64,000 nucleotides of DNA from Streptomyces sp. Root1304. GTDB lineage: Bacteria > Actinomycetota > Actinomycetes > Streptomycetales > Streptomycetaceae. The stretch covers positions 1,192,707 to 1,256,706 of the forward strand of contig NZ_LMEP01000012.1 of NCBI RefSeq assembly GCF_001426405.1, read 5' to 3'. A model generated the notes under the pieces. That model was not told the origin of the DNA, searched no databases, and saw only the letters and a program-made list of their open reading frames with translations. The translations under genes were made by a program, and so were the position numbers. Shown one piece after another: positions 32,984 through 41,782 of the stretch (positions are counted from its first letter, which is position 1; every line of letters begins with the position of its first letter).

Positions 32984-34186
32984 TCAGACCAGGCGGCCGT
33001 CCCGCGCGACCACCCGGCCGGCGCGGACCACCAGGTCACGGCGGGGGAGGTCCACCACCGCCTGCGGCAGGCACTCGCCGTCGACCAGCATGAAGTCGGC
33101 CGGGGAGCCCGGGCGGAGGTCCGCCTTCGGGAGGCCGAGGAGTTCCGCGCCGCCGTCGGCCGCCAGCCGGAAGCAGGCTTCGAGCTCCTCGTCGAGCCTC
33201 AGGTCCAGGGCCCAGGCGGCCAGCCAGGCGCGGTGCAGCATGTCCGCGTTGCCGAACGGGCTCCAGTTGTCCCGGACGCCGTCCGAGCCGAGCCCGACCG
33301 TGACCCCGCGTTCGGCGAGCCGCCGGAACGGCAGGATCGTCGTCACGGACAGGGCGACCGTCGTGAGCGAGACCCCCGCCTCCGCGAGCAGGTCCGCCGT
33401 CTCGTCGAGCTCCGCGCCGGAGAGACCGGCGACCGCGAAGGCGTGCGCCACGCTCACCCGGCCCCGGAGGCCGAGCGCGCGGGTGCGGGCCGCGATGTCC
33501 CGCAGCGGCGCGAGGCCCTGCTCGCCCCGGTCGTGGAGGTGGATGTCGAGCCCCAGTCCGTGCTTCTCCGCGAGCGCGAAGACCGTGCCCAGCTGGTCGC
33601 CCCCGTGGCCGCCGTCCGCGTCGAAGCCGGCCGGGTCGATGCCGCCGATGTGGGTGACGAGCCCGCTCGCGGCGGCCTCGGCCAGGAGCTCGGCCACCCC
33701 CGGCGTCCTGACCACCCCGTGCTGCGGGAAGGCGACCAGCTCCACGTCGAGGACGCCGGCGAGCTTCCCGGCGGCCTCCGCGATCCCCTCGATCCCGGCG
33801 AGCCCGTAGGCCGGGGCGACGTCCGCGTGGGCGCGCATCGCCCGGGTGCCCTGCGCCGCGGCGTGCGACATCAGCCGCAGCGCGCGCTCGCCCACCGGGG
33901 TCGGCAGGGCGCGGGACAGCTCCACGTCACCGGCGACGTACTCGGCGATGCCGTGCGCGGGGCGGCGGCTGTGCCAGGGCTCGCCCCAGGAGGTCTTGTC
34001 GGGGTGGATGTGCGCGTCGACCAGGGTCGGCAGCGCCAGCCGGCCGGCGCCGTCGACCCGCTCGACGACGGCGCCCGGAGGTGCCTCCGCCACCAGGATT
34101 CCGTCCACGGCGACCAGATCGCGGGCCGGCCCGCCGAAGGGCCGTACGTCGTGGAAGAGGGTGGCGGTGCGGGGCGGCGGGGTCAC
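32984..34186 (-). CDS. Amidohydrolase 2, cytosine-deaminase-like
   Basis: A 400-residue paralogue of amidohydrolase 1 with the same motifs: VDAHIHPDKTSWG (HxH), RAHADVAPAYGL, VAFPQHGVV, IDPAGFDADGGHGGD, LDIHLHDRG, VAHAFAV, and GLGSDGVRDNWSPFGNADM. The GTG at 34186, with AGGAG just before it, is chosen because the frame extending to 34276 runs through the operator. The two enzymes differ in the residues around the first metal site (HLDK versus HPDK) and in the loop after HDR/HDG, so they may act on different substrates of one pathway. The C-terminus is LRPGSPADFMLVDGECLPQAV, the usual metallohydrolase tail. Confidence 0.85.
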   Translation of the reverse strand: MTPPPRTATLFHDVRPFGGPARDLVAVDGILVAEAPPGAVVERVDGAGRLALPTLVDAHIHPDKTSWGEPWHSRRPAHGIAEYVAGDVELSRALPTPVGERALRLMSHAAAQGTRAMRAHADVAPAYGLAGIEGIAEAAGKLAGVLDVELVAFPQHGVVRTPGVAELLAEAAASGLVTHIGGIDPAGFDADGGHGGDQLGTVFALAEKHGLGLDIHLHDRGEQGLAPLRDIAARTRALGLRGRVSVAHAFAVAGLSGAELDETADLLAEAGVSLTTVALSVTTILPFRRLAERGVTVGLGSDGVRDNWSPFGNADMLHRAWLAAWALDLRLDEELEACFRLAADGGAELLGLPKADLRPGSPADFMLVDGECLPQAVVDLPRRDLVVRAGRVVARDGRLV

Positions 34187-34265
34187 GGGGTCTCCTCGTG
34201 GGCGGGTGCCGGACGGTGGGGAAGCGGTCCCGTACGGAGGCGTACGGGACCACTGACACTCCATT

Positions 34266-34275
34266 TGGTATACCA
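34266..34275. promoter_or_regulatory. Predicted GntR operator, amidohydrolase 2
   Basis: Perfect palindrome TGGTATACCA in the context ATTTGGTATACCATGT, 80 bases upstream of the amidohydrolase 2 start. It matches the core found before amidohydrolase 1, so the GntR regulator at 30707-31411 is the likely binder. It also lies 25 bases beyond the stop of the adjacent phosphatase gene. Confidence 0.6.
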
Positions 34276-34300
34276 TGTCGGGTCGACGGGGCGCCGCCGT

Positions 34301-37129
34301 TCACCACGCCAGGTCCTCCAGCGCGTCCAGATCCGGCACCACCATCGCCACCGGCTCCGGGCCGTCCGCGCCCACCCGCAGCTCCGCCCAGATCGTCTTC
34401 CCGCGCCGGCCGTACCGGGTGCCCCACCGCTCCGCGTACTGCGCCACCAGATACAGACCGCGCCCGCCCTCGTCCGTCGTCGCCGCGTGCCGCAGGTGCG
34501 GCGAGGTGCTGCTGCCGTCCGACACCTCACAGATCAGCGTCCGGTCGTGCAGCAGCCGGACCCGTACCGGATCGGCCCCGTACCGCACCGCGTTGGTGAT
34601 CAGCTCGCTGAGGATCAGCTCCGCCGTGAACGCCAGCCCGTCGAGCCCCCACTCCGACAGCTTCGCCGCCGCCGCGTTCCGCACCGGCGACACCGCCGCC
34701 GGATCGCGCGCCACCTCCCACTCCGCGATCCGCTCCGGGTCGAGCATCCGGGTCTCCGCCACGAGCAGCGCGATGTCGTCGCGCGGCGACGGCGACAGCA
34801 GCGTCGCGAGCACGTCCGCGCAGGTCTGCTCCGGCGTCCGGTCCGGCTGGGCGAGCGTGGACCCCAGCAGTTCGAGCCCCGTGCCGAGGTCCCGTCCCCG
34901 GTCCTCGAGGAGCCCGTCCGTGAACAGCACCAGCTTGCTGCCCTCCGGCAGCCGCAGCTGCGCCGTCTCGAACGGCGCGTCGCCGAGCCCCAGCCCCAGC
35001 GGCATCCCCGGCGGCAGGTCCGGGAACTCGACCCGCCCGTCGGGACTCACCAGCGCCGGACCGGGATGCCCGGCGCTCGCCACCGTGCACAACCCGGACG
35101 CCGGGTCGTAGATCGCGTACAGACACGTCGCGCCCGTGATGCCCTCCTCCCGCCGCCGCGCCTCGCCGTCCGGGTCCTCCGACTCCCGGTCGTCGATCCG
35201 GCCCGTCAGCTCGTCCAGATGCCCCAGCAGCTCGTCCGGCGGCACGTCGAGCGTCGAGAAGTTGTGCACCGCCGTCCGCAGCCGCCCCATGGTGGCCGCC
35301 GCGTGCAGCCCGTGCCCCACCACGTCCCCGACGACCAGCGCCACCCGCGCCCCCGGCAGCGGGATCACGTCGAACCAGTCGCCGCCCACGCCCGCCTTCG
35401 CCGGGAGATAGCGGTACGCCACCTCCACCGCGCTCTGCTCGGGCAGCACCCGGGGCAGCAGGCTCCGCTGGAGCGTCACCGCCATCGCGTGCTCCCGGGT
35501 GAACCGGCGCGCGTTGTCGATGGCGACCGCCGCCCGCGCCGCCAGCTCCTCCGCGAACGACAGGTCCTCCTCCCCGAACGGCTCCGGGGTGTCCGCGCGC
35601 CAGAAGTTGGCCATCCCCAGAACCACCCCACGGGCCAGCAGCGGCACCGTGAGCAGCGAGTGCATCCCGTACGCCAGCGCCTGCGCCGCCCCCTCGGGGT
35701 CCTGCGCCCGCCAGCCCTCCGCCGCCGCGAGCTCCGCCTGCACCACCGCGTGCCCCGCCCCCAGGGCCGTCGCCATCGGAGTGTCCGACACGTCGAAGCG
35801 CACGGTGTCCCCGACCGGCTGCAGCGGCTGGTCGGGCCGCAGCCCGCTCAGCGCCGTCCGCCGCATCTCCGTCGCCGCCGCCGCGGAACCCGGCGGCTCC
35901 TCCCCGCGCAGCACCGGTTCGAGCAGCTCCACCGTCGCGAAGTCCGCGAACCTCGGCACCGCGACCTCCGCCAGCTCCTCCGCCGTCCGGACGACCTCCA
36001 GCGTCGTCCCGATCCGCACGCCCGCCTCGTACAGCAGCTGGAGCCGGCCACGGGCCACCGCCGCCCGGCCCGTCAGGGCGGCCAGCTCGGTGGTGTCCCG
36101 CATCGTCATCACGCTGCCGGACTCGGAACCGTCCCGGACCGTCGGCCGCACGCTCACCGCGAGCAGCCGGTCACCCGCCCGGTGCACCTCGTCCGTCGCC
36201 GACCGCCCCGACACCAGGAGTTCGACCGTACGGGGATCGAGACCCAGCTCCGACACGTGCCGCCGCTCCGCGTCGGCGGACAGTCCGAGCAGCCGGCGCG
36301 CCTCGTCGTTGGCGAGCAGCAGCCGCCGGTCCGCGCCCACGATCAGGACCCCTTCGCGCACCGCGTGCAGGACCGCCTCGTGGTGCTCCTTCATCCGGGT
36401 CATCTCGGTGGGGCCGAGGCCGTGCGTCTGCCGCCGCAGCCGCCGGCTCACCAGGCCCGCGCCGCCCACGGCCAGCACCAGCGCGCCCGCCGCCGCACCG
36501 ACGAGCAGCGGCAGCCTGCCCTCCACCGCGTGCGTGATGCTCTCCACCTCGATGCCGCTGGTGACCAGGCCGAGGGTCCGGCCGTGCGGGTCCACGACGG
36601 GCACCACGGCCCGCACGGCGTCGTTCGGGGCGCCCCGGAAGTGCTCGGTGAAGGACGCGCCGTCCACCGTCGCGCGGGTGAAGTCCCCGCTCGCCTTCTG
36701 GCCGATCAGCGCCTGGACGGGGTCCGTGTACCGCACGCCGGCCGGGCTCAGTACGGAGATGAAGTCCACTCCGGTCGACTGGCGGGTGGCCTCCGCGCGG
36801 GACTGCAGCACCGCCGTCGGATCGGGGGAGGCGAGGGCCTGGTCGATGCCGGGCGCGTGTGCGAAGGCCTCGGCGACGGCGAGCGAACGGACCCGGGCGT
36901 CCCGCTCGGTGTCGCTCTGGGCCTGGTGGAAGGTCACGAACACGGCCGCCGCGATCACCAGGAGCGCGATGAGCGCCTCCAGCGCGAACACCTGGCCGGC
37001 CACGCTCCGGAGCCCGGAGCCGCGCTCACGGGGACCGGAACCCGCTGCCCGGGCCGTACCCGACGCCGTCGGCGGCGAGCCCCGTCGCCGTCCTCCGCCC
37101 CGGTCCCGGGCGCGGTCCCGGGACGTCAT
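34301..37129 (-). CDS. Membrane-anchored SpoIIE-type phosphatase with PAS, GAF and anti-sigma kinase domains
   Basis: A 942-residue sensor. A basic N-terminus is followed by TM1 (about 45-66), a periplasmic-side sensor domain resembling the single Cache domains of CitA-type sensors (about 67-200), TM2 (about 207-227), PAS (about 240-335), GAF (about 350-530), PP2C/SpoIIE phosphatase (about 550-770; GGDWFDVIPL, GDVVGHGLHAAATMGRLRTA, LFTDGLLEDRG, RDDIALLVAE) and a C-terminal RsbW-like HATPase (LILSELITNAVRYG, DEGGRGLYLV). Phosphatase plus kinase in one chain suggests control of anti-sigma antagonists. The ATG overlaps the stop of the next SpoIIE gene upstream (ATGA). Confidence 0.9.
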   Translation of the reverse strand: MTSRDRARDRGGGRRRGSPPTASGTARAAGSGPRERGSGLRSVAGQVFALEALIALLVIAAAVFVTFHQAQSDTERDARVRSLAVAEAFAHAPGIDQALASPDPTAVLQSRAEATRQSTGVDFISVLSPAGVRYTDPVQALIGQKASGDFTRATVDGASFTEHFRGAPNDAVRAVVPVVDPHGRTLGLVTSGIEVESITHAVEGRLPLLVGAAAGALVLAVGGAGLVSRRLRRQTHGLGPTEMTRMKEHHEAVLHAVREGVLIVGADRRLLLANDEARRLLGLSADAERRHVSELGLDPRTVELLVSGRSATDEVHRAGDRLLAVSVRPTVRDGSESGSVMTMRDTTELAALTGRAAVARGRLQLLYEAGVRIGTTLEVVRTAEELAEVAVPRFADFATVELLEPVLRGEEPPGSAAAATEMRRTALSGLRPDQPLQPVGDTVRFDVSDTPMATALGAGHAVVQAELAAAEGWRAQDPEGAAQALAYGMHSLLTVPLLARGVVLGMANFWRADTPEPFGEEDLSFAEELAARAAVAIDNARRFTREHAMAVTLQRSLLPRVLPEQSAVEVAYRYLPAKAGVGGDWFDVIPLPGARVALVVGDVVGHGLHAAATMGRLRTAVHNFSTLDVPPDELLGHLDELTGRIDDRESEDPDGEARRREEGITGATCLYAIYDPASGLCTVASAGHPGPALVSPDGRVEFPDLPPGMPLGLGLGDAPFETAQLRLPEGSKLVLFTDGLLEDRGRDLGTGLELLGSTLAQPDRTPEQTCADVLATLLSPSPRDDIALLVAETRMLDPERIAEWEVARDPAAVSPVRNAAAAKLSEWGLDGLAFTAELILSELITNAVRYGADPVRVRLLHDRTLICEVSDGSSTSPHLRHAATTDEGGRGLYLVAQYAERWGTRYGRRGKTIWAELRVGADGPEPVAMVVPDLDALEDLAW

Positions 37130-39192
37130 CCCGTGCTCCGGGCGATGAGCAGCGCCACGTCGTCCGCCGCGCCCGGCCGCCGCAGCGCTCTGAGCAGGTG
37201 GTCGCAGGTCTCCTCGAGAGGGCCGCGCGCCTCGTCGAGGAGGCCCACCAGCAGGGCGAGGCGCTCGTCGATCGCGTCGTGACGGGTCTCGATCAGACCG
37301 TCCGTGTAGAGCACCAGCCGGTCCCCGGGCTCGAACGGCACCCGGGTCGTACGGAACGTCCCGCCGCCCACCCCCAGGGGCACCCCCGGCGGTACGTCCA
37401 CCAGCTCGGCCGGCCCGTGCGCGGGGACCCGTACGGGAGGGAGATGGCCCGCGTTCGCGATCCGGCACCGGCCGTGGACCGGGTCGTGCACCGCGAAGAG
37501 ACAGGTCGCGATGTAGTGCTCCAGGCCCTCCGTGATCCGGTCCAGGTGCTTCAGGACCTGGGCGGGTGACAGATCGAGGTCCGCGAACGCGCAGGTCGCG
37601 GTCCGCAGCCGGCCCATCGTCGCCGCGGCGTCGATGCCGCTGCCCATCACGTCCCCGACGACCAGCGCCGTCTTGTCGTCGGGCAGCGGGATCACGTCGT
37701 ACCAGTCGCCGCCGACCTCGCTCGACGCCTGCGCCGGCTGATAGCGGGCCGCCACCTCCAGTCCGGCCCGCTCCGGGGGCGCGCCCGGCAGCAGACTGCG
37801 CTGGAGGGTCACCGCCGAGTTCCGGACGCTCTGGTACCAGCGCGCGTTGTCGATGCTCACGGCCGCCCGGGAGGCCAGTTCGGTGGCGAGCAGGACGTCG
37901 TCGCCGTCGAAGGGGAGCGCGTTGCGGTCCCGCTTGAGGTCGAGCGCGCCGAGGACCTCGCCGCGCGCGATCAGCGGCACGGCGAGGTAGGAGTGCACGC
38001 CCGCGCGGGCGAGGAGTTCAGCCGCCTCGGGGCTGCGGGCGATCCGGGCCAGGTCGCCGGGGTCGACGTGCTGCACCAGGACCGGCAGGCCGGTGTGCAC
38101 ACACCGGGTGACGAGCCGGTCGGCCCCGTACATCGCGACCTCCCCGGGCGGGTCCGCCGCCGGCAGCGCCTCCGTGCGGCCGGAGGCCTTCACCGCGAGC
38201 GCCCGGAACAGTTCGGGGCCCTCCTCGGGGGCGCCCGGCCTGCGGAGGGTCAGGACGGAGTCGAGGACGTCGACCGCCGCGATGTCCGCGAGCGTCGGCA
38301 CCACCACCGAGGCCAGCTCGTCGGCCGTGCGTTCCACCTCCAGGGTCGTGCCGACCCGGGCCGAGGCCTCCGCGATGAGCGCGAGCCGGCGCCGGGACCG
38401 GTTGGCCTCCGCGTCCGCCCGGTGCCGCTCGGTCACGTCGATCACGGAGGCCGCGACGCCCAGGACCCGGTCCTCGGCGCCCTCCAGACGGTAGAAGGAC
38501 AGCGACCAGGCGCGGTCGCGGTCCGGGTCCGCCGGGGTCCTGCCGATGACGGGATGGTCGAGCAGCGGGGTCCCGGTGGCCAGGACGGTGCGCAGCGCGG
38601 CCTCCAGGGCGGTGGCGTCGACGCGGGGCAGCATGTCGCCGATCCGGCGGCCGACGTGCAGCGCGGCGGGCACGCCGTTGATCCGCTCCAGGGCCGGGTT
38701 CACCAGGACGTAGCGCAGCTCGGTGTCCAGGACGGCGAGGCCGATCGGGGACTGGGAGACGAGCCGGTCGGAGAGGGCGAGCTCGGTCTCGACCCGTTCG
38801 ACGGCGGCCCGGTCGGCGGCGATCCCCAGCGCGTACAGGCCGCCCAGGTCGTCGGTGAGCCGCATGTTGCGGAACTCCACCTGCCGGACGGTGCCGTCCT
38901 TGTGCCGTACGGGGAAGGTGCCCGCCCAGGCCGTGCCCTCGCGCAGCACCTCGCCGAAGAGGCGCATCGCCTCCTCCCGGTGCTCCGCGCCGACGATCAG
39001 CCGGGCCACGTACCGGCCCAGGGCCTCCTCGGCCGCGAAGCCGAAGAGGGCCTCGGCCTGCGGGCTCCACAGCACGATCCGGCCCTGGGCGTCGACGACG
39101 ACGGCGGCGACCCCGAGCACGTCGAGGAGCCCCGTGCCGTCCAGGGGCACACCTGCCCGCCCAGTCGTCCCCGGGAAGGAACCGGCCGTCAC
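37126..39192 (-). CDS. Cytoplasmic SpoIIE-type phosphatase with two PAS and one GAF domain
   Basis: A 688-residue soluble protein: PAS 1 (about 18-125; DVLGVAAVVVDAQGRIVLWSPQAEALFGF), PAS 2 (about 140-262; SPIGLAVLDTELRYVLVNPALERING), GAF (about 290-435), and a PP2C SpoIIE domain (about 460-685) with GGDWYDVIPL, GDVMGSGIDAAATMGRLRTA, LYTDGLIETR and ADDVALLIAR. All Asp metal ligands are present. It has no HATPase, unlike its neighbour. The GTG start at 39192 follows a strong GGAGG site and overlaps the stop of the MFS gene by four bases; its own stop overlaps the next SpoIIE start. Expected substrate: phosphorylated STAS-type antagonists encoded elsewhere. Confidence 0.9.
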   Translation of the reverse strand: MTAGSFPGTTGRAGVPLDGTGLLDVLGVAAVVVDAQGRIVLWSPQAEALFGFAAEEALGRYVARLIVGAEHREEAMRLFGEVLREGTAWAGTFPVRHKDGTVRQVEFRNMRLTDDLGGLYALGIAADRAAVERVETELALSDRLVSQSPIGLAVLDTELRYVLVNPALERINGVPAALHVGRRIGDMLPRVDATALEAALRTVLATGTPLLDHPVIGRTPADPDRDRAWSLSFYRLEGAEDRVLGVAASVIDVTERHRADAEANRSRRRLALIAEASARVGTTLEVERTADELASVVVPTLADIAAVDVLDSVLTLRRPGAPEEGPELFRALAVKASGRTEALPAADPPGEVAMYGADRLVTRCVHTGLPVLVQHVDPGDLARIARSPEAAELLARAGVHSYLAVPLIARGEVLGALDLKRDRNALPFDGDDVLLATELASRAAVSIDNARWYQSVRNSAVTLQRSLLPGAPPERAGLEVAARYQPAQASSEVGGDWYDVIPLPDDKTALVVGDVMGSGIDAAATMGRLRTATCAFADLDLSPAQVLKHLDRITEGLEHYIATCLFAVHDPVHGRCRIANAGHLPPVRVPAHGPAELVDVPPGVPLGVGGGTFRTTRVPFEPGDRLVLYTDGLIETRHDAIDERLALLVGLLDEARGPLEETCDHLLRALRRPGAADDVALLIARSTG

Positions 39193-40424
39193 ACTGCCCT
39201 CCTCCCGCCGTGCCCACGCTTGCTTCCATGCTCCCCGCCCCCCGGGCCCACCGCACCGCGAACCGTCGGTGCCGGGCTCCCGCCGCCCCGCACCGCGAGG
39301 CCCGCCGCCCAGGCCAGCCCGGCCACGGCGAGCAGCGGCAGCAGGACGCGGACGTCGACCAGGGCGACCAGGCCCGCGCCCAGGGCGAGGGCCAGCGCGT
39401 TCGGCGCGAGGACCAGGGCGTTCGCGGTGGCCGCCACCCGGCCCAGTGCCTCCGGCGGTGCCGCCTTCTGCACCGCCGTCATCACCGCGACGAGGACCCA
39501 CGGCAGGCCCAGGCCGATCACCGCGCTCGCCGCCAGGGCCGTCGGCCCGTGGGGCAGCGCCCGTACGCCCACCGCGAGCGCGAACAGCGCGAGACCGACG
39601 GCCGCGAGCGTCCGCTCCGGCATACGGCGGAGCAGCGGGCCGGTGACCAGGCCGGCGAGGACCGAGCCGGCGCCCTGGACGGCGTAGAGCACACCGGCGT
39701 ACGCGGGGGAGTGGCCGAGGCCCCGGTCCACGACGGCGTAGATGGCCGCGCCGTTCACCCCGGCGAGCAGCATGGTGAACCCGCCCGTCGCGACGAGTGG
39801 CCGCAGGACGGGCGAGGCCCGCAGCAGCCGTACGCCCTCGCCGGTCTCCCGCCACCAGTTCCGGGGCGCGGACCGGGCGGGGCGGGGCTCCTCCACCCGC
39901 ATCAGCGCGAACACGCCCGCCGCGAGCGCGAAGCTCGCCGCGTCGAGGAGGGCGACGGGCCCGCCCCCGTACCGGGCGAAGAGCCCCGCGGCGACCAGGG
40001 GGGCGATCAGCTTCGTCGACTCGTTGGCGGTCATCCGCAGCCCGTTGAGGGTGCCGAGCCGTCCCCCGTCCAGGACGGTGGCGACGAGGGCCTGCTCCGC
40101 TGCCTCGTGGACGGCGCCCTGCGCCCCGTACAGCACGAGCACCGCGAAGAGCAGCCACACCCGGTCCGCCGCATCCACCCACAGGAGCAGCGGGAGCAGA
40201 GCCGCCATCCCCAGGTCGAGCACGACCAGGAGCGGCCGCCGCCGCACCCGGTCGGCGAGCGTGCCGAGCAGCGGTCCGAGGAGGACCGGGGCCCAGAGGG
40301 CGAAGGCGGCCAGAGCCGCCAGACTGTCGGACCCCGTCAGGGACTTCACCCAGATTCCGGAGACCAGCCACATCGCCGTCGTTCCGAACCCGGACACGAC
40401 GACACCTGTCAGATACCAGCGCAT
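39189..40424 (-). CDS. MFS family transporter
   Basis: A 411-residue permease with about twelve hydrophobic segments, beginning MRWYLTGVVVSGFGTTAMWLVSGIWV, of the MFS_3 (enterobactin exporter/MdtH-like) group. The loop between TM2 and TM3 has the motif-A form GPLLGTLADRVRRRPLLVV, and the central loop after TM6 is acidic/basic. The substrate is unknown. It is the first gene of the MFS-SpoIIE-SpoIIE operon; its stop overlaps the start of the first phosphatase (GTGA). This unusual pairing suggests that transport or efflux and sigma-factor control are linked. Confidence 0.88.
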   Translation of the reverse strand: MRWYLTGVVVSGFGTTAMWLVSGIWVKSLTGSDSLAALAAFALWAPVLLGPLLGTLADRVRRRPLLVVLDLGMAALLPLLLWVDAADRVWLLFAVLVLYGAQGAVHEAAEQALVATVLDGGRLGTLNGLRMTANESTKLIAPLVAAGLFARYGGGPVALLDAASFALAAGVFALMRVEEPRPARSAPRNWWRETGEGVRLLRASPVLRPLVATGGFTMLLAGVNGAAIYAVVDRGLGHSPAYAGVLYAVQGAGSVLAGLVTGPLLRRMPERTLAAVGLALFALAVGVRALPHGPTALAASAVIGLGLPWVLVAVMTAVQKAAPPEALGRVAATANALVLAPNALALALGAGLVALVDVRVLLPLLAVAGLAWAAGLAVRGGGSPAPTVRGAVGPGGGEHGSKRGHGGRRAV

Positions 40425-40540
40425 GGGCCACAGGCTGGCCTCTGAGGAGGGACGGGCGGATCGGTCGGTTGCCCTAGTGGATCAAGGGAACCCGTCCGTA
40501 GTCAGGGGACCGGGCCGCCGTCACCCGGCCCGGACGCTCC

Positions 40541-40585
40541 TCAGGTCGTGTCCGGAAAGTCCCGCCTGGCCCGCGACGCGCCCTA
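40541..40585. repeat. GTGTCCGG palindromic repeat, copy 1
   Basis: The sequence contains GTCGTGTCCGGAAAGTCCCG at one end and GCGACGCGCCCTA at the other, an imperfect inverted repeat. The final CTA (40583-40585) is the TAG stop of the RidA gene on the minus strand. Related repeats occur at 49495-49540 and 60117-60174. Confidence 0.5.
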
Positions 40586-40999
40586 AGGCGTGCCCGGCAG
40601 CGCCGCCGTCAGGTCGACCTCGACCAGCTGGCCCGAGAACCCGAGCCTGGTCACTCCGAGCAGCGTGCTCGCGGTGGTCAGCGCCGGGCCGAGGGCCGAT
40701 TCGGCCAGTCGTCGCCAGACGGCGCCCAGCACGTTGCCCTCGTCGCCGACCACGTAGACCACCGAGCGGACGACGTGCTCGGGACGGGCGCCCACCGCTT
40801 CCAGGGCGACGAGCGCGTTGGCCACCACGCGGTCGATCTGGGCGTCGAGATCGCCCGGCCCCACCAGCGTCCCCGAGGGGTCGAGCGGGCACTGCCCGGC
40901 CAGGTACGCGGTGCGGCCGGCCTCCACGACGGTGATGTGGTGGTATCCGGGGGTCGGGTGCAGCTCGGCGGGGTTGATGCGCGTGATCCTGTCGGTCAT
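40583..40999 (-). CDS. RidA/YjgF family protein
   Basis: A 138-residue protein of the RidA (YjgF/YER057c/UK114) family, trimeric enzymes that hydrolyse reactive enamines and imines to protect PLP enzymes. Motifs include YHHITVVEAGRTAYLAGQCPLDPSG, DLDAQIDRVVANALVALEAVGA and VRSVVYVVGDEGN. The C-terminal segment lacks the usual R-x-x-V-E-I in exact form, reading GFSGQLVEVDLTAAL; the active-site Arg is therefore not clear and the protein may belong to a non-Rid subfamily. It converges on no gene and starts at the ATG at 40999. Confidence 0.85.
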   Translation of the reverse strand: MTDRITRINPAELHPTPGYHHITVVEAGRTAYLAGQCPLDPSGTLVGPGDLDAQIDRVVANALVALEAVGARPEHVVRSVVYVVGDEGNVLGAVWRRLAESALGPALTTASTLLGVTRLGFSGQLVEVDLTAALPGTP

Positions 41000-41105
41000 G
41001 CGCGCGAGTCTGGTGGCCCCGGCCGTCGCGGCGCACCCGGTTTTCGCCCCGAGCGGGCGAGCGGGCGGTCGGTCGGGCGGGCCGCCGGGTGGGCCGCGAC
41101 GGCCG

Positions 41106-41531
41106 TCACGCGGCCGGTGACGTGACGGCCGTCCGCTTCTCGTACAGCAGCGCCGCCCCCGTCACCACCGCGCCGAGTCCCTCCCACAGACCCACGCCCA
41201 GGAAGCCGGCCGGGGCGCGGCCGGTGACGACCGCGAGGGTGAAGACCGCGCAGGTGAGCAGACGGAAGGGGACCGTCCAGCGGAAGAAGGCCTTCCAGTC
41301 GGCGAGCGCGGCGCCCACGTAGTAGACGCCCATGTTCAGCGCGGCCATCGAGGAGGCCGTGAGGAAGACGAGGGTGTGGTCGCCGTCCGCGCGTGCGCCG
41401 TCGGGCACCGGCTCGAAGCCCATCACGGTGATCAGCGCGTCCGGGACGACCAGGCCGACGACCCCCAGCGAGGCGGCGAGCACCCCGAAGACCGCCATGG
41501 TCCAGCCGGAGAGGGAACGGGGCAGGCGCAC
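41106..41531 (-). CDS. Small membrane protein of unknown function
   Basis: A 141-residue protein with four predicted transmembrane segments (GWTMAVFGVLAASLGVVGLVV, LVFLTASSMAALNMGVYYVGAALA, FRLLTCAVFTLAVVTG, FLGVGLWEGLGAVVTGAALLYE). The YYVGAALADWKAFFRW section between helices 2 and 3 is distinctive. There is no assigned family. It lies 106 bases upstream of the RidA gene on the same strand, so the two might be co-transcribed. It is not near any obvious partner gene. Confidence 0.75.
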   Translation of the reverse strand: MRLPRSLSGWTMAVFGVLAASLGVVGLVVPDALITVMGFEPVPDGARADGDHTLVFLTASSMAALNMGVYYVGAALADWKAFFRWTVPFRLLTCAVFTLAVVTGRAPAGFLGVGLWEGLGAVVTGAALLYEKRTAVTSPAA

Positions 41532-41658
41532 GGCGGTCCTCCGCGAGGTGAGAGCAGGTTCAGTGGCTCGAATGCGTGATCGACACGAGCGTGACCCTGC
41601 ATATCGCGTGACGGGCCCCGACGGCCAATCGGGGCCCGGGCCGCGTCACTTCAGGCCC

Positions 41659-41770
41659 GCCTCACCCCGGCGCCGCGCCCCACCCCGCCTCACCCCGGCG
41701 CCGTGCCCCACCCCGCCTCACCCCGGCGCCGTGCCCCACCCCGCCTCATTCCGGCGCCGTGCCCCACCCC
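41659..41770. repeat. Four tandem 28-bp repeats
   Basis: Unit GCCTCACCCCGGCGCCGTGC plus CCCACCCC, four copies starting at 41659, 41687, 41715 and 41743, nearly identical (copy 1 has GCGC, copy 4 has ATTCC). They directly follow the 3' end of the PBP gene. Copies are direct, with no spacers, so this is a minisatellite, not CRISPR. Confidence 0.85.
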
Positions 41771-41782
41771 GGCTCACCCGCC

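Noticed and set aside
33233..37282. Very long plus-strand reading frame of over 1,300 codons opposite the SpoIIE and amidohydrolase genes
   Set aside because: An Arg/Pro/His-rich frame created by GC-rich codon bias on the strand opposite real genes; no domains, and the minus-strand frames carry clear motifs.
41659..41770. CRISPR-like array
   Set aside because: Units are direct and contiguous with no unique spacers; no cas genes nearby.
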